Positions 1 through 7,622 of a stretch of 64,000 nucleotides of DNA are shown here, piece by piece (within the stretch, counting starts at the first letter, position 1; every line of letters begins with the position of its first letter). The translations under genes were made by a program, and so were the position numbers. Origin of the DNA: an uncultured Flavobacteriaceae bacterium (GTDB lineage: Bacteria > Bacteroidota > Bacteroidia > Flavobacteriales > Flavobacteriaceae); the NCBI GenBank assembly GCA_937959395.1, contig CALGLR010000009.1:40533-104532 (forward strand). Direction: 5' to 3'. A model generated the notes under the pieces. The model was given only the letters and a program-made list of their open reading frames with translations. It was not told where the DNA came from and ran no database searches.

Positions 1-1096
1 CCTCTATTCCTTTTTTACCTTCAGTAGAAGTGTTTAAAATAGATTTAAGACTATTTATTTGAGACTCAAAATTACCCGACAACGTAAATAAAGGTTGTAA
101 TTTTTCTATTCCACTTTCAGGAATACCTTTATTTAGCATTTCTTCTTTTACCTTCTCCTCTCCTATTTTGTCTAATTTATCTAAGGCAACAGTAAAATCT
201 ATTAACTTATCACTTGCCCCAATAACTTCAGCGATACCAGATAAAATTTTTCGATTATTAATTTTAATAGTAACACCTTCTAATTTTAAAGCCGAAAACA
301 CACTGTCATATAATTGTATAAATTCTACTTCTTGAAACAATGAATCGCTTCCAACAACATCGGCATCACATTGATAAAATTCTCTAAAACGTCCTTTTTG
401 CGGTCTATCTGCTCTCCACACTGGTTGCATTTGATAACGCTTAAATGGGAACTCTATCTCATTTTGGTGTTGTACCACATATCTAGCGAAAGGCACTGTT
501 AAATCGTAGCGTAAGGCTTTTTCACTTATATAATTTCCAACGTAATTATTACCTAATTGAAAATAAAAATCACCATAAATAAGAAATGTTAATTCAGTCA
601 AACTTGAATTATCTTCTTTCAGTAACTTGTTTTTAAGATCTTCTTTAGCTAGAATCATATTTTCTATTCTAAACCAAATATCTCCTGTTAACTTATCTAG
701 GTTGATAGATTTTTCATCAAATTTTATATTTTCATTTGCTCTTAGTATACCTGGAAACACTTTAATAAAGTTTTCTTTCCAATTATTTAAATCAAACTCC
801 TTCTCATTATAGGCTAATCTTAAATTATGAAGAGCTGTCTTTATTGTTTCAACTAAATTATTATTAAAATCTTTTAAAAAATCACCTGAATTCAAAATCT
901 TAAAAATCAAACGATCTCCTTCCTCTCCATATTTCCCCATTAAGGTGTCTGAATTTTCAAAACTAGGCGTTTCTATAGGCTGAAAACCAAAGGTCTCAAA
1001 TTGAGTCCTTATTGTATTAAAAATATAATTTCGTTTTGCAACTTGTTCTGGATTAAAATCTCGTGTTCCTTTTGGTATGCCTGGTTTCTGTGCCAT
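1..1096 (-). CDS. hisS: Histidyl-tRNA synthetase, 5' part (gene runs off the left edge)
   Basis: Class II aminoacyl-tRNA synthetase that charges tRNA-His in the cytoplasm. About 365 codons are visible, beginning [20 protein letters not shown] at the ATG whose complement ends at 1096; the C-terminal part lies outside the window. Family hallmarks are the N-terminal GTRDF, motif 1 ([12 protein letters not shown]), the [12 protein letters not shown] segment (complement of about 500-526) and motif 2 ([20 protein letters not shown]). Odd feature: roughly 117 residues (about 73-190) separate ILNSGD from SEKALRYDL, where I recall flavobacterial homologues having some 20-35. The insert stays in frame and has no stop, so it looks like real protein. 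No clear promoter was found upstream. Identification is very secure; the insertion's role is unknown. Confidence 0.95.
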   Translation of the reverse strand, partial: MAQKPGIPKGTRDFNPEQVAKRNYIFNTIRTQFETFGFQPIETPSFENSDTLMGKYGEEGDRLIFKILNSGDFLKDFNNNLVETIKTALHNLRLAYNEKEFDLNNWKENFIKVFPGILRANENIKFDEKSINLDKLTGDIWFRIENMILAKEDLKNKLLKEDNSSLTELTFLIYGDFYFQLGNNYVGNYISEKALRYDLTVPFARYVVQHQNEIEFPFKRYQMQPVWRADRPQKGRFREFYQCDADVVGSDSLFQEVEFIQLYDSVFSALKLEGVTIKINNRKILSGIAEVIGASDKLIDFTVALDKLDKIGEEKVKEEMLNKGIPESGIEKLQPLFTLSGNFESQINSLKSILNTSTEGKKGIE

Positions 1097-1170
1097 AATA
1101 TTCCCTTTGAAAAATGGGATTTTTTTAATTATTATATATTTTCTAGGTTGGACTTTATATTATATTCAAG

Positions 1171-1197
1171 CAATGTTGGTGGAAAACACCAACATTG
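1171..1197. repeat. Perfect 11-bp inverted repeat, copy 1
   Basis: Arms CAATGTTGGTG (1171-1181) and CACCAACATTG (1187-1197) flank the loop GAAAA. The 19-base core is the exact reverse complement of the core of the second copy at 1331-1349. No run of T follows, so it is not a typical terminator. Confidence 0.85.
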
Positions 1198-1328
1198 GCA
1201 AAATTTCAAAAGTACTTTACAACCAAAACAAAAATAATAGTTTTAAATAAGAAATAGATCCCTACTCTTGCAGGAATTCATCAATTTTATCAACTTATGC
1301 AAATAATTATAAAGTCGTTTTTGTGCCT

Positions 1329-1351
1329 TTGTTGGTGTTTTCCACCAACAA
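1329..1351. repeat. Perfect 9-bp inverted repeat, copy 2 (inverted relative to copy 1)
   Basis: Arms TTGTTGGTG (1329-1337) and CACCAACAA (1343-1351) flank the loop TTTTC. Read on the minus strand the core matches copy 1, and a GGCA follows both cores at a similar spacing. This suggests a mobile or dispersed palindromic unit rather than chance. Confidence 0.8.
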
Positions 1352-1390
1352 CATATTTATTTCTTATACACAAAGTTTAAAAACAAACAG

Positions 1391-1410
1391 ATTCCTGCCT
1401 GCGCAGGAAT
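1391..1410. repeat. Short hairpin repeat ATTCCTGC/GCAGGAAT
   Basis: Eight-base perfect arms (1391-1398 and 1403-1410) surround CTGC. A related half-copy (TGCAGGAATTC) lies near 1268. It sits immediately downstream of the DUF6495 stop codon, so it could act at the 3' end of that transcript, but no T tract follows on the minus strand. Confidence 0.6.
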
Positions 1411-1412
1411 TA

Positions 1413-1880
1413 TTAATTTATAAGCTTATAAAAATACTTATACAAGTCCCCTTTTGTAATAACCGAACCCTGCTCAATTAGCTTAAATTTATCGAGATGC
1501 GGATCTTTTGAATAGTCTTTATTTGCTTGAACAAACTCCACATCATCACTCATAAGATTTTCTCGCAACCAATTAAAACCGTCTTTAGTTGTTAAATCTT
1601 CTTTATTTTTAAGTTTCACACCAATTAAATGCATGTTTTTTTCATTTAAAGCAAATAAATGCATGCTTTGAGGTGAAATATGCTCTAAATATTTTGCTTT
1701 ATTTAAAGCGCCTTCCCATATTAAATCGCTAAAAACATCTAATTCTATTTCGGCTAACTCAGGTTTGTTAGTTTTCAAATTTGTCCATTCATCAGCAGTT
1801 ATAGATTGTGTTGCTAAAAAATTTATAAATTCTTGATGCAGTTCTTCAAATTGTTCTTTTGTAAGTCTAGAATACTTCAT
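1413..1880 (-). CDS. DUF6495 family protein, conserved in Flavobacteriaceae
   Basis: A soluble, acidic protein of 155 residues with no signal peptide or membrane segment. From memory it matches the flavobacterial DUF6495 family, which typically begins MKYxRLTKEQFEELHxEF and has no known function. I chose the ATG at 1880 because family members start there. An in-frame ATG at 1901 would add seven residues, but it lies inside a repeat found upstream of other genes (see 1887-1944). The gene is monocistronic between repeats, downstream of rplI on the same strand. Confidence 0.7.
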   Translation of the reverse strand: MKYSRLTKEQFEELHQEFINFLATQSITADEWTNLKTNKPELAEIELDVFSDLIWEGALNKAKYLEHISPQSMHLFALNEKNMHLIGVKLKNKEDLTTKDGFNWLRENLMSDDVEFVQANKDYSKDPHLDKFKLIEQGSVITKGDLYKYFYKLIN

Positions 1881-1886
1881 GAAAAA

Positions 1887-1944
1887 TTTTATATTTTTCA
1901 TTTCCGTCCTTCGTCTAAGCTCAGGTTAAACTCCGGCGGAAATC
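1887..1944 (-). repeat. Dispersed leader repeat, copy A
   Basis: Read on the minus strand, about 58 bases (core AGTTTAACCTGAGCTTAGAC, then GAAGGACGGAAATG) closely match 40840-40897 and more weakly 19175-19223. In each case the element ends within about 30 bases of the start codon of a same-strand gene. Here it includes the optional upstream ATG (1901). Confidence 0.75.
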
Positions 1945-1990
1945 TTAGTCATTATATTTCTAAATAAACTTAGAAATGCTATTTTATGAG

Positions 1991-2013
1991 ATCCCGCTGA
2001 AAAAAAGCGGGAT
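1991..2013. repeat. Hairpin ATCCCGCT/AGCGGGAT
   Basis: Eight-base perfect arms (1991-1998 and 2006-2013) around an A-rich loop. The GC content is high for this genome. It lies between the leader repeat and the rplI terminator, and its role is unknown. Confidence 0.6.
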
Positions 2014-2066
2014 TAGTTCAGCTATGCTTTTTAAAAGCAAAAGTTTTAAAATGCTGCTTCACTAAA

Positions 2067-2099
2067 AAAAACCGTTTAGAAATGAATCCAAACGGTTTT
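2067..2099 (-). terminator. Rho-independent terminator of the rpsF-rpsR-rplI operon
   Basis: AAACCGTTT (2069-2077) pairs with AAACGGTTT (2090-2098). On the minus strand the stem is followed by a run of T, about 20 bases after the rplI stop codon. Confidence 0.8.
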
Positions 2100-2120
2100 A
2101 TTAATTATATAAATTTAAAA

Positions 2121-2570
2121 TTATGCTTGCGCTACAACTTCAAATTCTAAATCTACAGATACTTCTCTGTGTAAACGAACTGTAGCGTTATATTTCCCTA
2201 AACGCTTTACATTTCCACCTTGTACTGTAATGAATTTTTTATCAATAGATTGTCCTTGCTTTTCTAAAGCTTCAGCAACATTGATATTATTTACAGATCC
2301 AAATAATTTGTCTCCAGTTCCAACTTTAGAAGCTATTTTAAGCTCTAATGCTTTAATAGCGTCTGCGATTTTAGTCGCATCATCTACTATTCTCTTTTCT
2401 TTAAAGGCACGTTGCTTTAAATTTTCAGCTAATACTTTCTTTGCAGAAACAGTAGCTAAAATAGCTTCACCTTGAGGAATTAAAAAGTTTCTACCATAAC
2501 CGTTCTTAACCGTTACAACATCGTCTTTAAATCCTAAATTTTCAACGTCTTGTTTTAATATAAGTTCCAT
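2121..2570 (-). CDS. rplI: 50S ribosomal protein bL9
   Basis: Large-subunit ribosomal protein binding 23S rRNA near the L1 stalk. The 149 residues are the normal length. The start MELILKQDVENLG and the N-terminal signature VKNGYGRNFLIPQGEA are diagnostic; a charged linker helix and a C-terminal domain follow. It is the last gene of rpsF-rpsR-rplI, 13 bases after rpsR. The upstream sequence (AAAAAGATCATAACA) has no Shine-Dalgarno motif, as is usual in Bacteroidota. Confidence 0.98.
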   Translation of the reverse strand: MELILKQDVENLGFKDDVVTVKNGYGRNFLIPQGEAILATVSAKKVLAENLKQRAFKEKRIVDDATKIADAIKALELKIASKVGTGDKLFGSVNNINVAEALEKQGQSIDKKFITVQGGNVKRLGKYNATVRLHREVSVDLEFEVVAQA

Positions 2571-2583
2571 TGTTATGATCTTT

Positions 2584-2880
2584 TTATTTTAATAAATCTG
2601 CTACGTAAGGTAATAACGCTAAATGACGCGCTCTTTTCACTGCTACAGATACTTTTCTTTGATATTTTAAAGAGGTTCCTGTTAAACGTCTAGGTAAAAT
2701 TTTACCTTGCTCGTTAATAAAACCTAATAACCAATCTGCATCTTTATAATCTACATATTTGATACCAGACTTTTTGAAACGACAATACTTCTTATTCTTG
2801 TTAGTTTCAATATTTAAAGGCGTTAAATATCTAATTTCGCCTTCTTTTTTTCCTTTTGACTGTTGTTCTATTGTAGACAT
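2584..2880 (-). CDS. rpsR: 30S ribosomal protein bS18
   Basis: Small-subunit protein that pairs with bS6 on the platform. At 98 residues it is longer than the 75-residue E. coli protein because of an N-terminal extension rich in Gln, Lys and Glu. The core shows [17 protein letters not shown] and the signature [15 protein letters not shown]. In Flavobacterium the bS21-bS18-bS6 trio is reported to cover the anti-Shine-Dalgarno end of 16S rRNA, which fits the absence of Shine-Dalgarno motifs here. Only three bases separate it from the rpsF stop. Confidence 0.98.
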   Translation of the reverse strand: MSTIEQQSKGKKEGEIRYLTPLNIETNKNKKYCRFKKSGIKYVDYKDADWLLGFINEQGKILPRRLTGTSLKYQRKVSVAVKRARHLALLPYVADLLK

Positions 2881-2883
2881 AAC

Positions 2884-3234
2884 TTATGCTTTTGCTTTCG
2901 CTTTTAGTTTTAATTTAGCTCTTCTTCTCTCAGCCCACGAAATTGCGTGCTTGTCTAAAGCTACTGTTAAGTAACGCATAAAACGCTCATCACGTCTAAA
3001 CTCTACTTCTAAAGGGTTAACAGCTTCACCATCTACTTGATACTCGAATAAGTGATAAAAACCACTTTTTTTGTTTTGAATTGGATAAGCTAACTTTTTT
3101 AGCCCCCAGTTTTCTTTGGATACCATCTTTGCTCCTCTAGAAACAAGAAAATCTTCGTATTTCTTTACTGTTTCCTTTATCTGATCTTCAGATAAAACGG
3201 GATTTAAGATGAAAACAGTTTCATAATGATTCAT
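2884..3234 (-). CDS. rpsF: 30S ribosomal protein bS6
   Basis: Partner of bS18 on the small-subunit platform. The 116 residues begin MNHYETVFILNPVLSEDQI and contain the conserved GLKKLAYPIQNKKSGFYHLFEY strand region, written here only to show the family signature; a basic Ala/Lys tail closes the protein. It is the first gene of the ribosomal operon, about 33 bases downstream of a well-formed promoter (3268-3298). Confidence 0.98.
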   Translation of the reverse strand: MNHYETVFILNPVLSEDQIKETVKKYEDFLVSRGAKMVSKENWGLKKLAYPIQNKKSGFYHLFEYQVDGEAVNPLEVEFRRDERFMRYLTVALDKHAISWAERRRAKLKLKAKAKA

Positions 3235-3267
3235 AAAAATCTATTTAAATTTGTTAAAAATTGGCTG

Positions 3268-3298
3268 CAAAAATACTCCTTTTTATTAACTACTGCAA
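3268..3298 (-). promoter_or_regulatory. Bacteroidota-type promoter for rpsF-rpsR-rplI
   Basis: On the minus strand TTG (complement of 3296-3298), 20 bases, then TATTTTTG (complement of 3268-3275). This matches the TTG / TAnnTTTG consensus with the usual spacing. Confidence 0.75.
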
Positions 3299-3384
3299 CT
3301 TAATCGGGAGAAAATCGATAGAAAAAAGAAGCCTTCGAACGATGTGTTAAACTTTTGTTAAAACAAACTCTTTGCCGATGTTTC

Positions 3385-3415
3385 TTGTTTTTTAACCGAT
3401 TTTTTTGTAACATTG
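3385..3415 (+). promoter_or_regulatory. Probable promoter of the LytTR regulator gene
   Basis: TTG at 3385-3387, 20 bases, then TAACATTG at 3408-3415, one mismatch from TAnnTTTG. The ATG at 3447 follows about 31 bases later. Confidence 0.55.
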
Positions 3416-3446
3416 TCGATAACTTAACCTAAAATGTAAAAAGACT

Positions 3447-4142
3447 ATGACTTTAAATTGTGTAGTAGTAGATGATTCAGCCATACAGCGATTGTCTATT
3501 GTAAAGCTAATTGAGAATAACAATTCGCTTAATTTGATTGCAGAGTACAGTAGTGCTCTAGAAACTAAAAATGGATTAAACACTCATAAAGTAGATCTTA
3601 TCTTCTTAGATATTGAGATGCCCGTTTTGAATGGTTTCGAACTTTTAGACGTATTAAATAACAAACCGCAAATTATTTTTGTAACGGGTAAAACAGAATA
3701 TGCTTTTAAAGCATTTAATTACGACGCTACAGATTATTTGCAAAAACCTATAACTCGAGAACGTTTTAACTCAGCCGTTGAGAAAGCCCTAGAACAACAT
3801 AAGCTGAAATTAGACTTTAACGAGACCGAAGGTGAACACATCTTCGTTAAAAGTAATTTAAAAAAACGTAAAGTATATATTAGAGATATTAAATGGATAG
3901 AAGCTCTTGGTGATTATGTAAAATTAGTTACCGAAGAAAGTTCACTTGTAGTACTTTCTACAATGAAAGCTTTTGAAAGCGAATTGCCCGAAGGAAAATT
4001 CCTTAGAATTCATAAATCTTATATTGTAAATTTAGATAAAGTAGATCGTTTTAACAGTAAAAATGTTGAAGTTGGTGCTTACGAAATACCGTTAAGTAGA
4101 AACAAGAAAACATTACTTGTTGATGCTTTAAATAATATCTAA
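3447..4142 (+). CDS. LytTR-family two-component response regulator
   Basis: DNA-binding transcription regulator of 231 residues. Residues 4-120 form a receiver domain: acidic pair D9-D10, phospho-acceptor D55 in LIFLDIEMP, and the conserved Lys in LQKPI. Residues about 137-231 form a LytTR domain (IKWIEALGDYVKLVT, FLRIHKSYIVNL). Such regulators usually pair with a histidine kinase of the LytS/His-kinase type, but none is adjacent, so its kinase is probably elsewhere. It is transcribed alone, away from the ribosomal operon, and followed by a terminator. Confidence 0.93.
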   Translation: MTLNCVVVDDSAIQRLSIVKLIENNNSLNLIAEYSSALETKNGLNTHKVDLIFLDIEMPVLNGFELLDVLNNKPQIIFVTGKTEYAFKAFNYDATDYLQKPITRERFNSAVEKALEQHKLKLDFNETEGEHIFVKSNLKKRKVYIRDIKWIEALGDYVKLVTEESSLVVLSTMKAFESELPEGKFLRIHKSYIVNLDKVDRFNSKNVEVGAYEIPLSRNKKTLLVDALNNI

Positions 4143-4449
4143 ATGTAAAGTAAAACATATACTTTAAAGTCTTATCAAATAAAAAAAACCTGTTTCCTCA
4201 ATTGGAACAGGTTTTTTTATGAGATACTTTTATATACAAAAAATGACTTGTTGGTTTTATTTGTTTGTTGTGTTAATTAAAAAAACGTATGAGCAAAAAA
4301 CACAATAGTTAATAACTACCCTTTTGAGTTTTGTGTAATGTTAAAAAAACATCCGAATTCAATTATTTTATAATTATTCACACTTATTTGACATTCATTT
4401 GACACTTTTCTGTAGATGTTGATTTAGTTTTACTGAAAACAAAATCAGC
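4143..4449. other. 307-bp gap: terminator and AT-rich upstream region
   Basis: Holds the terminator listed at 4181-4219 and the upstream region of the next gene. A direct repeat of ATTTGACA occurs at about 4384-4403. No coding sequence is seen. Confidence 0.6.
4181..4219 (+). terminator. Rho-independent terminator after the LytTR regulator
   Basis: AAAAACCTGTT pairs with AACAGGTTTTT around TCCTCAATTGG; a run of T follows. It lies about 40 bases after the stop codon. Confidence 0.85.
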
Positions 4450-5043
4450 ATGAAAAAAATAATCATAATATCAATCTTACTAAGTTATTCTCTAAATATT
4501 TTTGGACAAGGGCATAAAGAAATAAATTTAATAAAAGTTGACAGTACTTGGGGCAAAGAAATTATTCAAGTTCCTTTTTGGTTCGCTCCCGAAATAGATT
4601 ATAAAGGGCATGAAGATATTAGATTTGCTAAAGGCTGGGAGGATATTAATAGTTCTGGATTTTGGACTCTTGTTTTTGCTTGGGACATTAATTTAAATAC
4701 TAAACCAACGACAAATTTTTTTGAAGATAGTATTAAACTCTATTTTGATGGATTAATGAAAGTAGTTAACGACAATAAAACGTTAATTATACCAAAAACC
4801 ATAGTAAAATTAATAGAAAATAAGAAAAATTCAGAAAAAATAACTTTTACAGGAACAGTAGAAACATACGATGCATTTACTACTAAAAAAATGATTGCAC
4901 TAAATGTTACAATTGAAAGTTATTACTGTGAAAAAATTGATAAATACGTTCCCTTTTTCAAAATCTCTCCACGAAATTTTAATCATAAAATATGGAAGGA
5001 ATTGAACGGAATATATCTTAGTGATGATATTTGCAATAACTAA
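4450..5043 (+). CDS. Secreted protein of unknown function
   Basis: 197 residues with a clear signal peptide (MKKIIIISILLSYSLNIFGQ, cleavage near residue 20), so it is probably periplasmic or exported. The mature part is rich in aromatic residues (VPFWFAPEIDY, GFWTLVFAWDINL) and has two Cys (in YYCEKI and at the C-terminus). I do not recognise a family. It stands alone between a terminator and a 240-bp gap; nothing in the context points to a role. Confidence 0.75.
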   Translation: MKKIIIISILLSYSLNIFGQGHKEINLIKVDSTWGKEIIQVPFWFAPEIDYKGHEDIRFAKGWEDINSSGFWTLVFAWDINLNTKPTTNFFEDSIKLYFDGLMKVVNDNKTLIIPKTIVKLIENKKNSEKITFTGTVETYDAFTTKKMIALNVTIESYYCEKIDKYVPFFKISPRNFNHKIWKELNGIYLSDDICNN

Positions 5044-5287
5044 TTATAAGAATACGGAAATCCCCCTTACCAATTAACTTTTCATTTAGAAATCGTAAAA
5101 TCAATACTTAAATAAAACACTACAAACAATAAAGAAAAGTATAGTTAACTACTAATGATTTCCCTATGGAAAAATCCTTGCGACTGAACAATGGTTCGGT
5201 TCTTTTTATTAACTTAGTGTTTCAGCAACGAAACCATACATGAACCGTTTTAGCTAATGTTGAAAAAACCTGAATTAAAGTAAAATT

Positions 5288-5824
5288 ATGGTAGAGAGAC
5301 CGAAAATAAAATTAAACTTAACAAATACTGATAAAGTAATTGAATTTATTGGCTGGATAATACTCATCGGAACTTGGGTTTTAGCAACACTAAGTTTTTC
5401 GGACTTACCAGAATCAATTCCTACTCATTTTAATGGAGCGGGAGAAGCAGATGGATTTGGAGAAAAGACTAATATTTTTGTACTACCAATTATTGGAACG
5501 ATTCTTTTTATTGGAATGACAATGCTAAACAAGAATCCACACATTTTTAATTATCCGAAAACCATAACTAACGAAAACGCATTAAATCAATATTCTAATG
5601 CCACTCGAATGATTAGAGTATTGAAATTGACAATCGTATTTGTTTTTGGACTTATACTATTTATGACTTTACAGTTCACTAATGGCAATGCTGATGGTCT
5701 TGGAACTTGGTTTTTGCCACTTACAATTAGCTTGTTTATAATCCCTACTTTATATTTTTTGTTTAAATCAATGAAAATAAAGGCAAACGGGCAAAATACT
5801 AGCAACAACAATGGCTATAATTAA
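5288..5824 (+). CDS. DUF1648-containing membrane protein
   Basis: Inner-membrane protein of 178 residues with about four hydrophobic segments (near 19-40, 72-90, 115-133 and 141-160). The stretch DLPESIPTHFNGAGEADGFG matches the DUF1648 signature (P-x-H-F-x-x-x-G-x-x-D-G), found alone and in SdpI-type immunity or signalling proteins. No partner sits next to it, so a specific role cannot be assigned. The start has no recognisable ribosome-binding site. Confidence 0.8.
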   Translation: MVERPKIKLNLTNTDKVIEFIGWIILIGTWVLATLSFSDLPESIPTHFNGAGEADGFGEKTNIFVLPIIGTILFIGMTMLNKNPHIFNYPKTITNENALNQYSNATRMIRVLKLTIVFVFGLILFMTLQFTNGNADGLGTWFLPLTISLFIIPTLYFLFKSMKIKANGQNTSNNNGYN

Positions 5825-5872
5825 TGTGGGGTTTGGGTTTTTACGCCAAAGTCTGTGTATATTTATGAGATC

Positions 5873-5979
5873 GCAAAATCTCAGGGATTTTGCTTTAGAC
5901 AAGAAAAAATGAACTACCTCGACCCAAGGGTACGAGGTATCAAATAGGAAAATCCTTTTTTATTTCGACGCAAACGTCG
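5873..5979. repeat. Cluster of three hairpins
   Basis: GCAAAATC/GATTTTGC (5873-5880 and 5886-5893); TACCTCGACCC pairing with GGGT-A-CGAGGTA (5915-5925 and 5928-5939, one bulged A at 5932); and CGACG-CAAA-CGTCG (5966-5979). The surrounding gap 5825-6095 has only a 31-codon ORF (about 5998-6093) without support. Confidence 0.65.
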
Positions 5980-6095
5980 GGGAATTAACCAAAAAAATGA
6001 TTAAAACAAAAAGATTTAGCTATGAACGTTGGAGCAATGAGAATTGTAAATCACCGCACCACACTAATCATAGTCGAGACATTAACAGGTAACTT

Positions 6096-7592
6096 TTACA
6101 AATCAAACCAATCATTTACTCTAGTATCATGTTTTGGGATGAATGTTTTATGAATAAATTCATTATTTGCTTTGTTATATTCATAATCCTTCGCCCATTC
6201 TTTATGGTTCTTAGCTAAAGCAACAATACTTTCACAAACAAAATCAATCTCGGCACAAGTTGTAGTGGGGTGAATAGATAAACGTATCCAACCTGGTTTA
6301 CGAATTAAATCACCTAATGAAATTTGATTTACCAAACTCGTAGACTGTTCTTGGTTTACATGCAGTAAATAATGCCCGTAGGTTCCTGCACAGCTGCAAC
6401 CTCCACGAGTTTGTATACCAAATCGATCATTAAGTAATTTAACACCTAAATTAAAGTGTAAATCGTCAATAAAAAAAGAAATAACTCCTAATCGATCTTT
6501 ATGTTGTGGTGCTAGTATATTAATCGTTTTAACGGGCTCTAAATGCTTAAATACATGATGTAACAACTCATGCTCTCTATCCAATATATTCTTTACTCCC
6601 ATTTGCTCTTTAAGCTTAATAGCTAAAGCTGTTTTTATGGTTTGTAAAAACCCTGGTGTACCTCCGTCTTCTCTATCTTCTATACTTTCAACATATTTGT
6701 GTTCTCCCCAAGGGTTTGTCCAGCTAACGGTTCCTCCTCCCGGACAGTCGGGAACCATATTTTTATATAGTTTTTTATTAAATACCAAAACACCAGAAGT
6801 TCCTGGACCTCCTAAAAATTTATGAGGCGAAAAGAAAATAGCATCTAAGGATTCATCTTCATGTTCTGGATGCATATTAATGTTAACATATGGAGCCGAA
6901 CAGGCAAAATCAACAAAACAAACGCCATTATGCTTATGCATTAATTTTGCTATTTTATGATAAGGGGTTTGTATTCCTGTGACATTAGATCCACCAATAA
7001 CCGAGGCGATTTTTAATGTACACTCTTTATATTTTTCAAGAAGTATTTCTAAGTTTTCAAGACTAAATAAACCATCTTTTCCAGCAGGAATCACTTCTAC
7101 TTTAGCCATGGTTTCTAACCAAGATGTATGATTAGAGTGATGCTCCATATGTGTTACAAATACTACTGGACGAATCGCATTTGGTATCTTTGTATATTTA
7201 CTTAGATTCTCAGGGACTTTAAGTCCTAAAATACGTTGAAACTTATTTACAACACTGGTCATTCCATTTCCTGCAACAATCAACACATCGTCTGCATTAC
7301 TGTTTACATGGTTTTTAATGATTTGCCTTGCTTTATGGTATGCATTTGTCATAGCAGTACCAGAAACCGTGGTTTCTGTATGCGTATTGGCTACAAAAGG
7401 TCCAAACTTATTTGTTATTTTATCTTCAATAGGTCTATACAAGCGTCCAGAAGCTGTCCAATCTGTATAAATAATCTTCTTTTTACCATAAGGAGACTCA
7501 AACTCTTGATCGATACCAATTATTTGTTCTCTAAATGGCTTAAAATAGCGTTCCAATTCTGAACGTTGTTCTTTTACATTACTCTTAATCAT
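6096..7592 (-). CDS. PLP-dependent class V aminotransferase (cysteine-desulfurase-like)
   Basis: A 498-residue enzyme of the NifS/SufS fold. The PLP lysine is K258 in FFSPHKFLGGPGTSG; the cofactor-ring His/Asp region is VCFVDFACSAP; a possible catalytic Cys lies in RGGCSCAGTYG. It is about 90 residues longer than SufS, with extra segments at both ends, so desulfurase activity is uncertain and it may be a related lyase or aminotransferase. It follows glmM on the same strand with a 30-base gap and is probably cotranscribed with it. Confidence 0.85.
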   Translation of the reverse strand: MIKSNVKEQRSELERYFKPFREQIIGIDQEFESPYGKKKIIYTDWTASGRLYRPIEDKITNKFGPFVANTHTETTVSGTAMTNAYHKARQIIKNHVNSNADDVLIVAGNGMTSVVNKFQRILGLKVPENLSKYTKIPNAIRPVVFVTHMEHHSNHTSWLETMAKVEVIPAGKDGLFSLENLEILLEKYKECTLKIASVIGGSNVTGIQTPYHKIAKLMHKHNGVCFVDFACSAPYVNINMHPEHEDESLDAIFFSPHKFLGGPGTSGVLVFNKKLYKNMVPDCPGGGTVSWTNPWGEHKYVESIEDREDGGTPGFLQTIKTALAIKLKEQMGVKNILDREHELLHHVFKHLEPVKTINILAPQHKDRLGVISFFIDDLHFNLGVKLLNDRFGIQTRGGCSCAGTYGHYLLHVNQEQSTSLVNQISLGDLIRKPGWIRLSIHPTTTCAEIDFVCESIVALAKNHKEWAKDYEYNKANNEFIHKTFIPKHDTRVNDWFDL

Positions 7593-7622
7593 AATTACTC
7601 CTTTTCATTATAATTTAATATA

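Larger units (their letters stand above)
1097..1412. other. Gap of 316 bp holding palindromic repeats, no gene
   Basis: No convincing coding sequence. The 78-codon plus-strand ORF starting at 1001 overlaps hisS and runs through the hairpins, so it is not credible. The stretch contains two mutually inverted copies of a GTTGGTG/CACCAAC hairpin and a TTCCTGC/GCAGGAA hairpin, listed separately. It separates the start of hisS from the stop of the DUF6495 gene, both on the minus strand. Confidence 0.7.

Noticed and set aside
1001..1237. Plus-strand ORF of 78 codons
   Set aside because: It overlaps the start of hisS on the other strand and runs through a palindromic repeat; no family resemblance.
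5998..6093. 31-codon ORF beginning MIKTKRFSYERW
   Set aside because: Too short, no partner, and located next to hairpin repeats; no reason to think it is translated.
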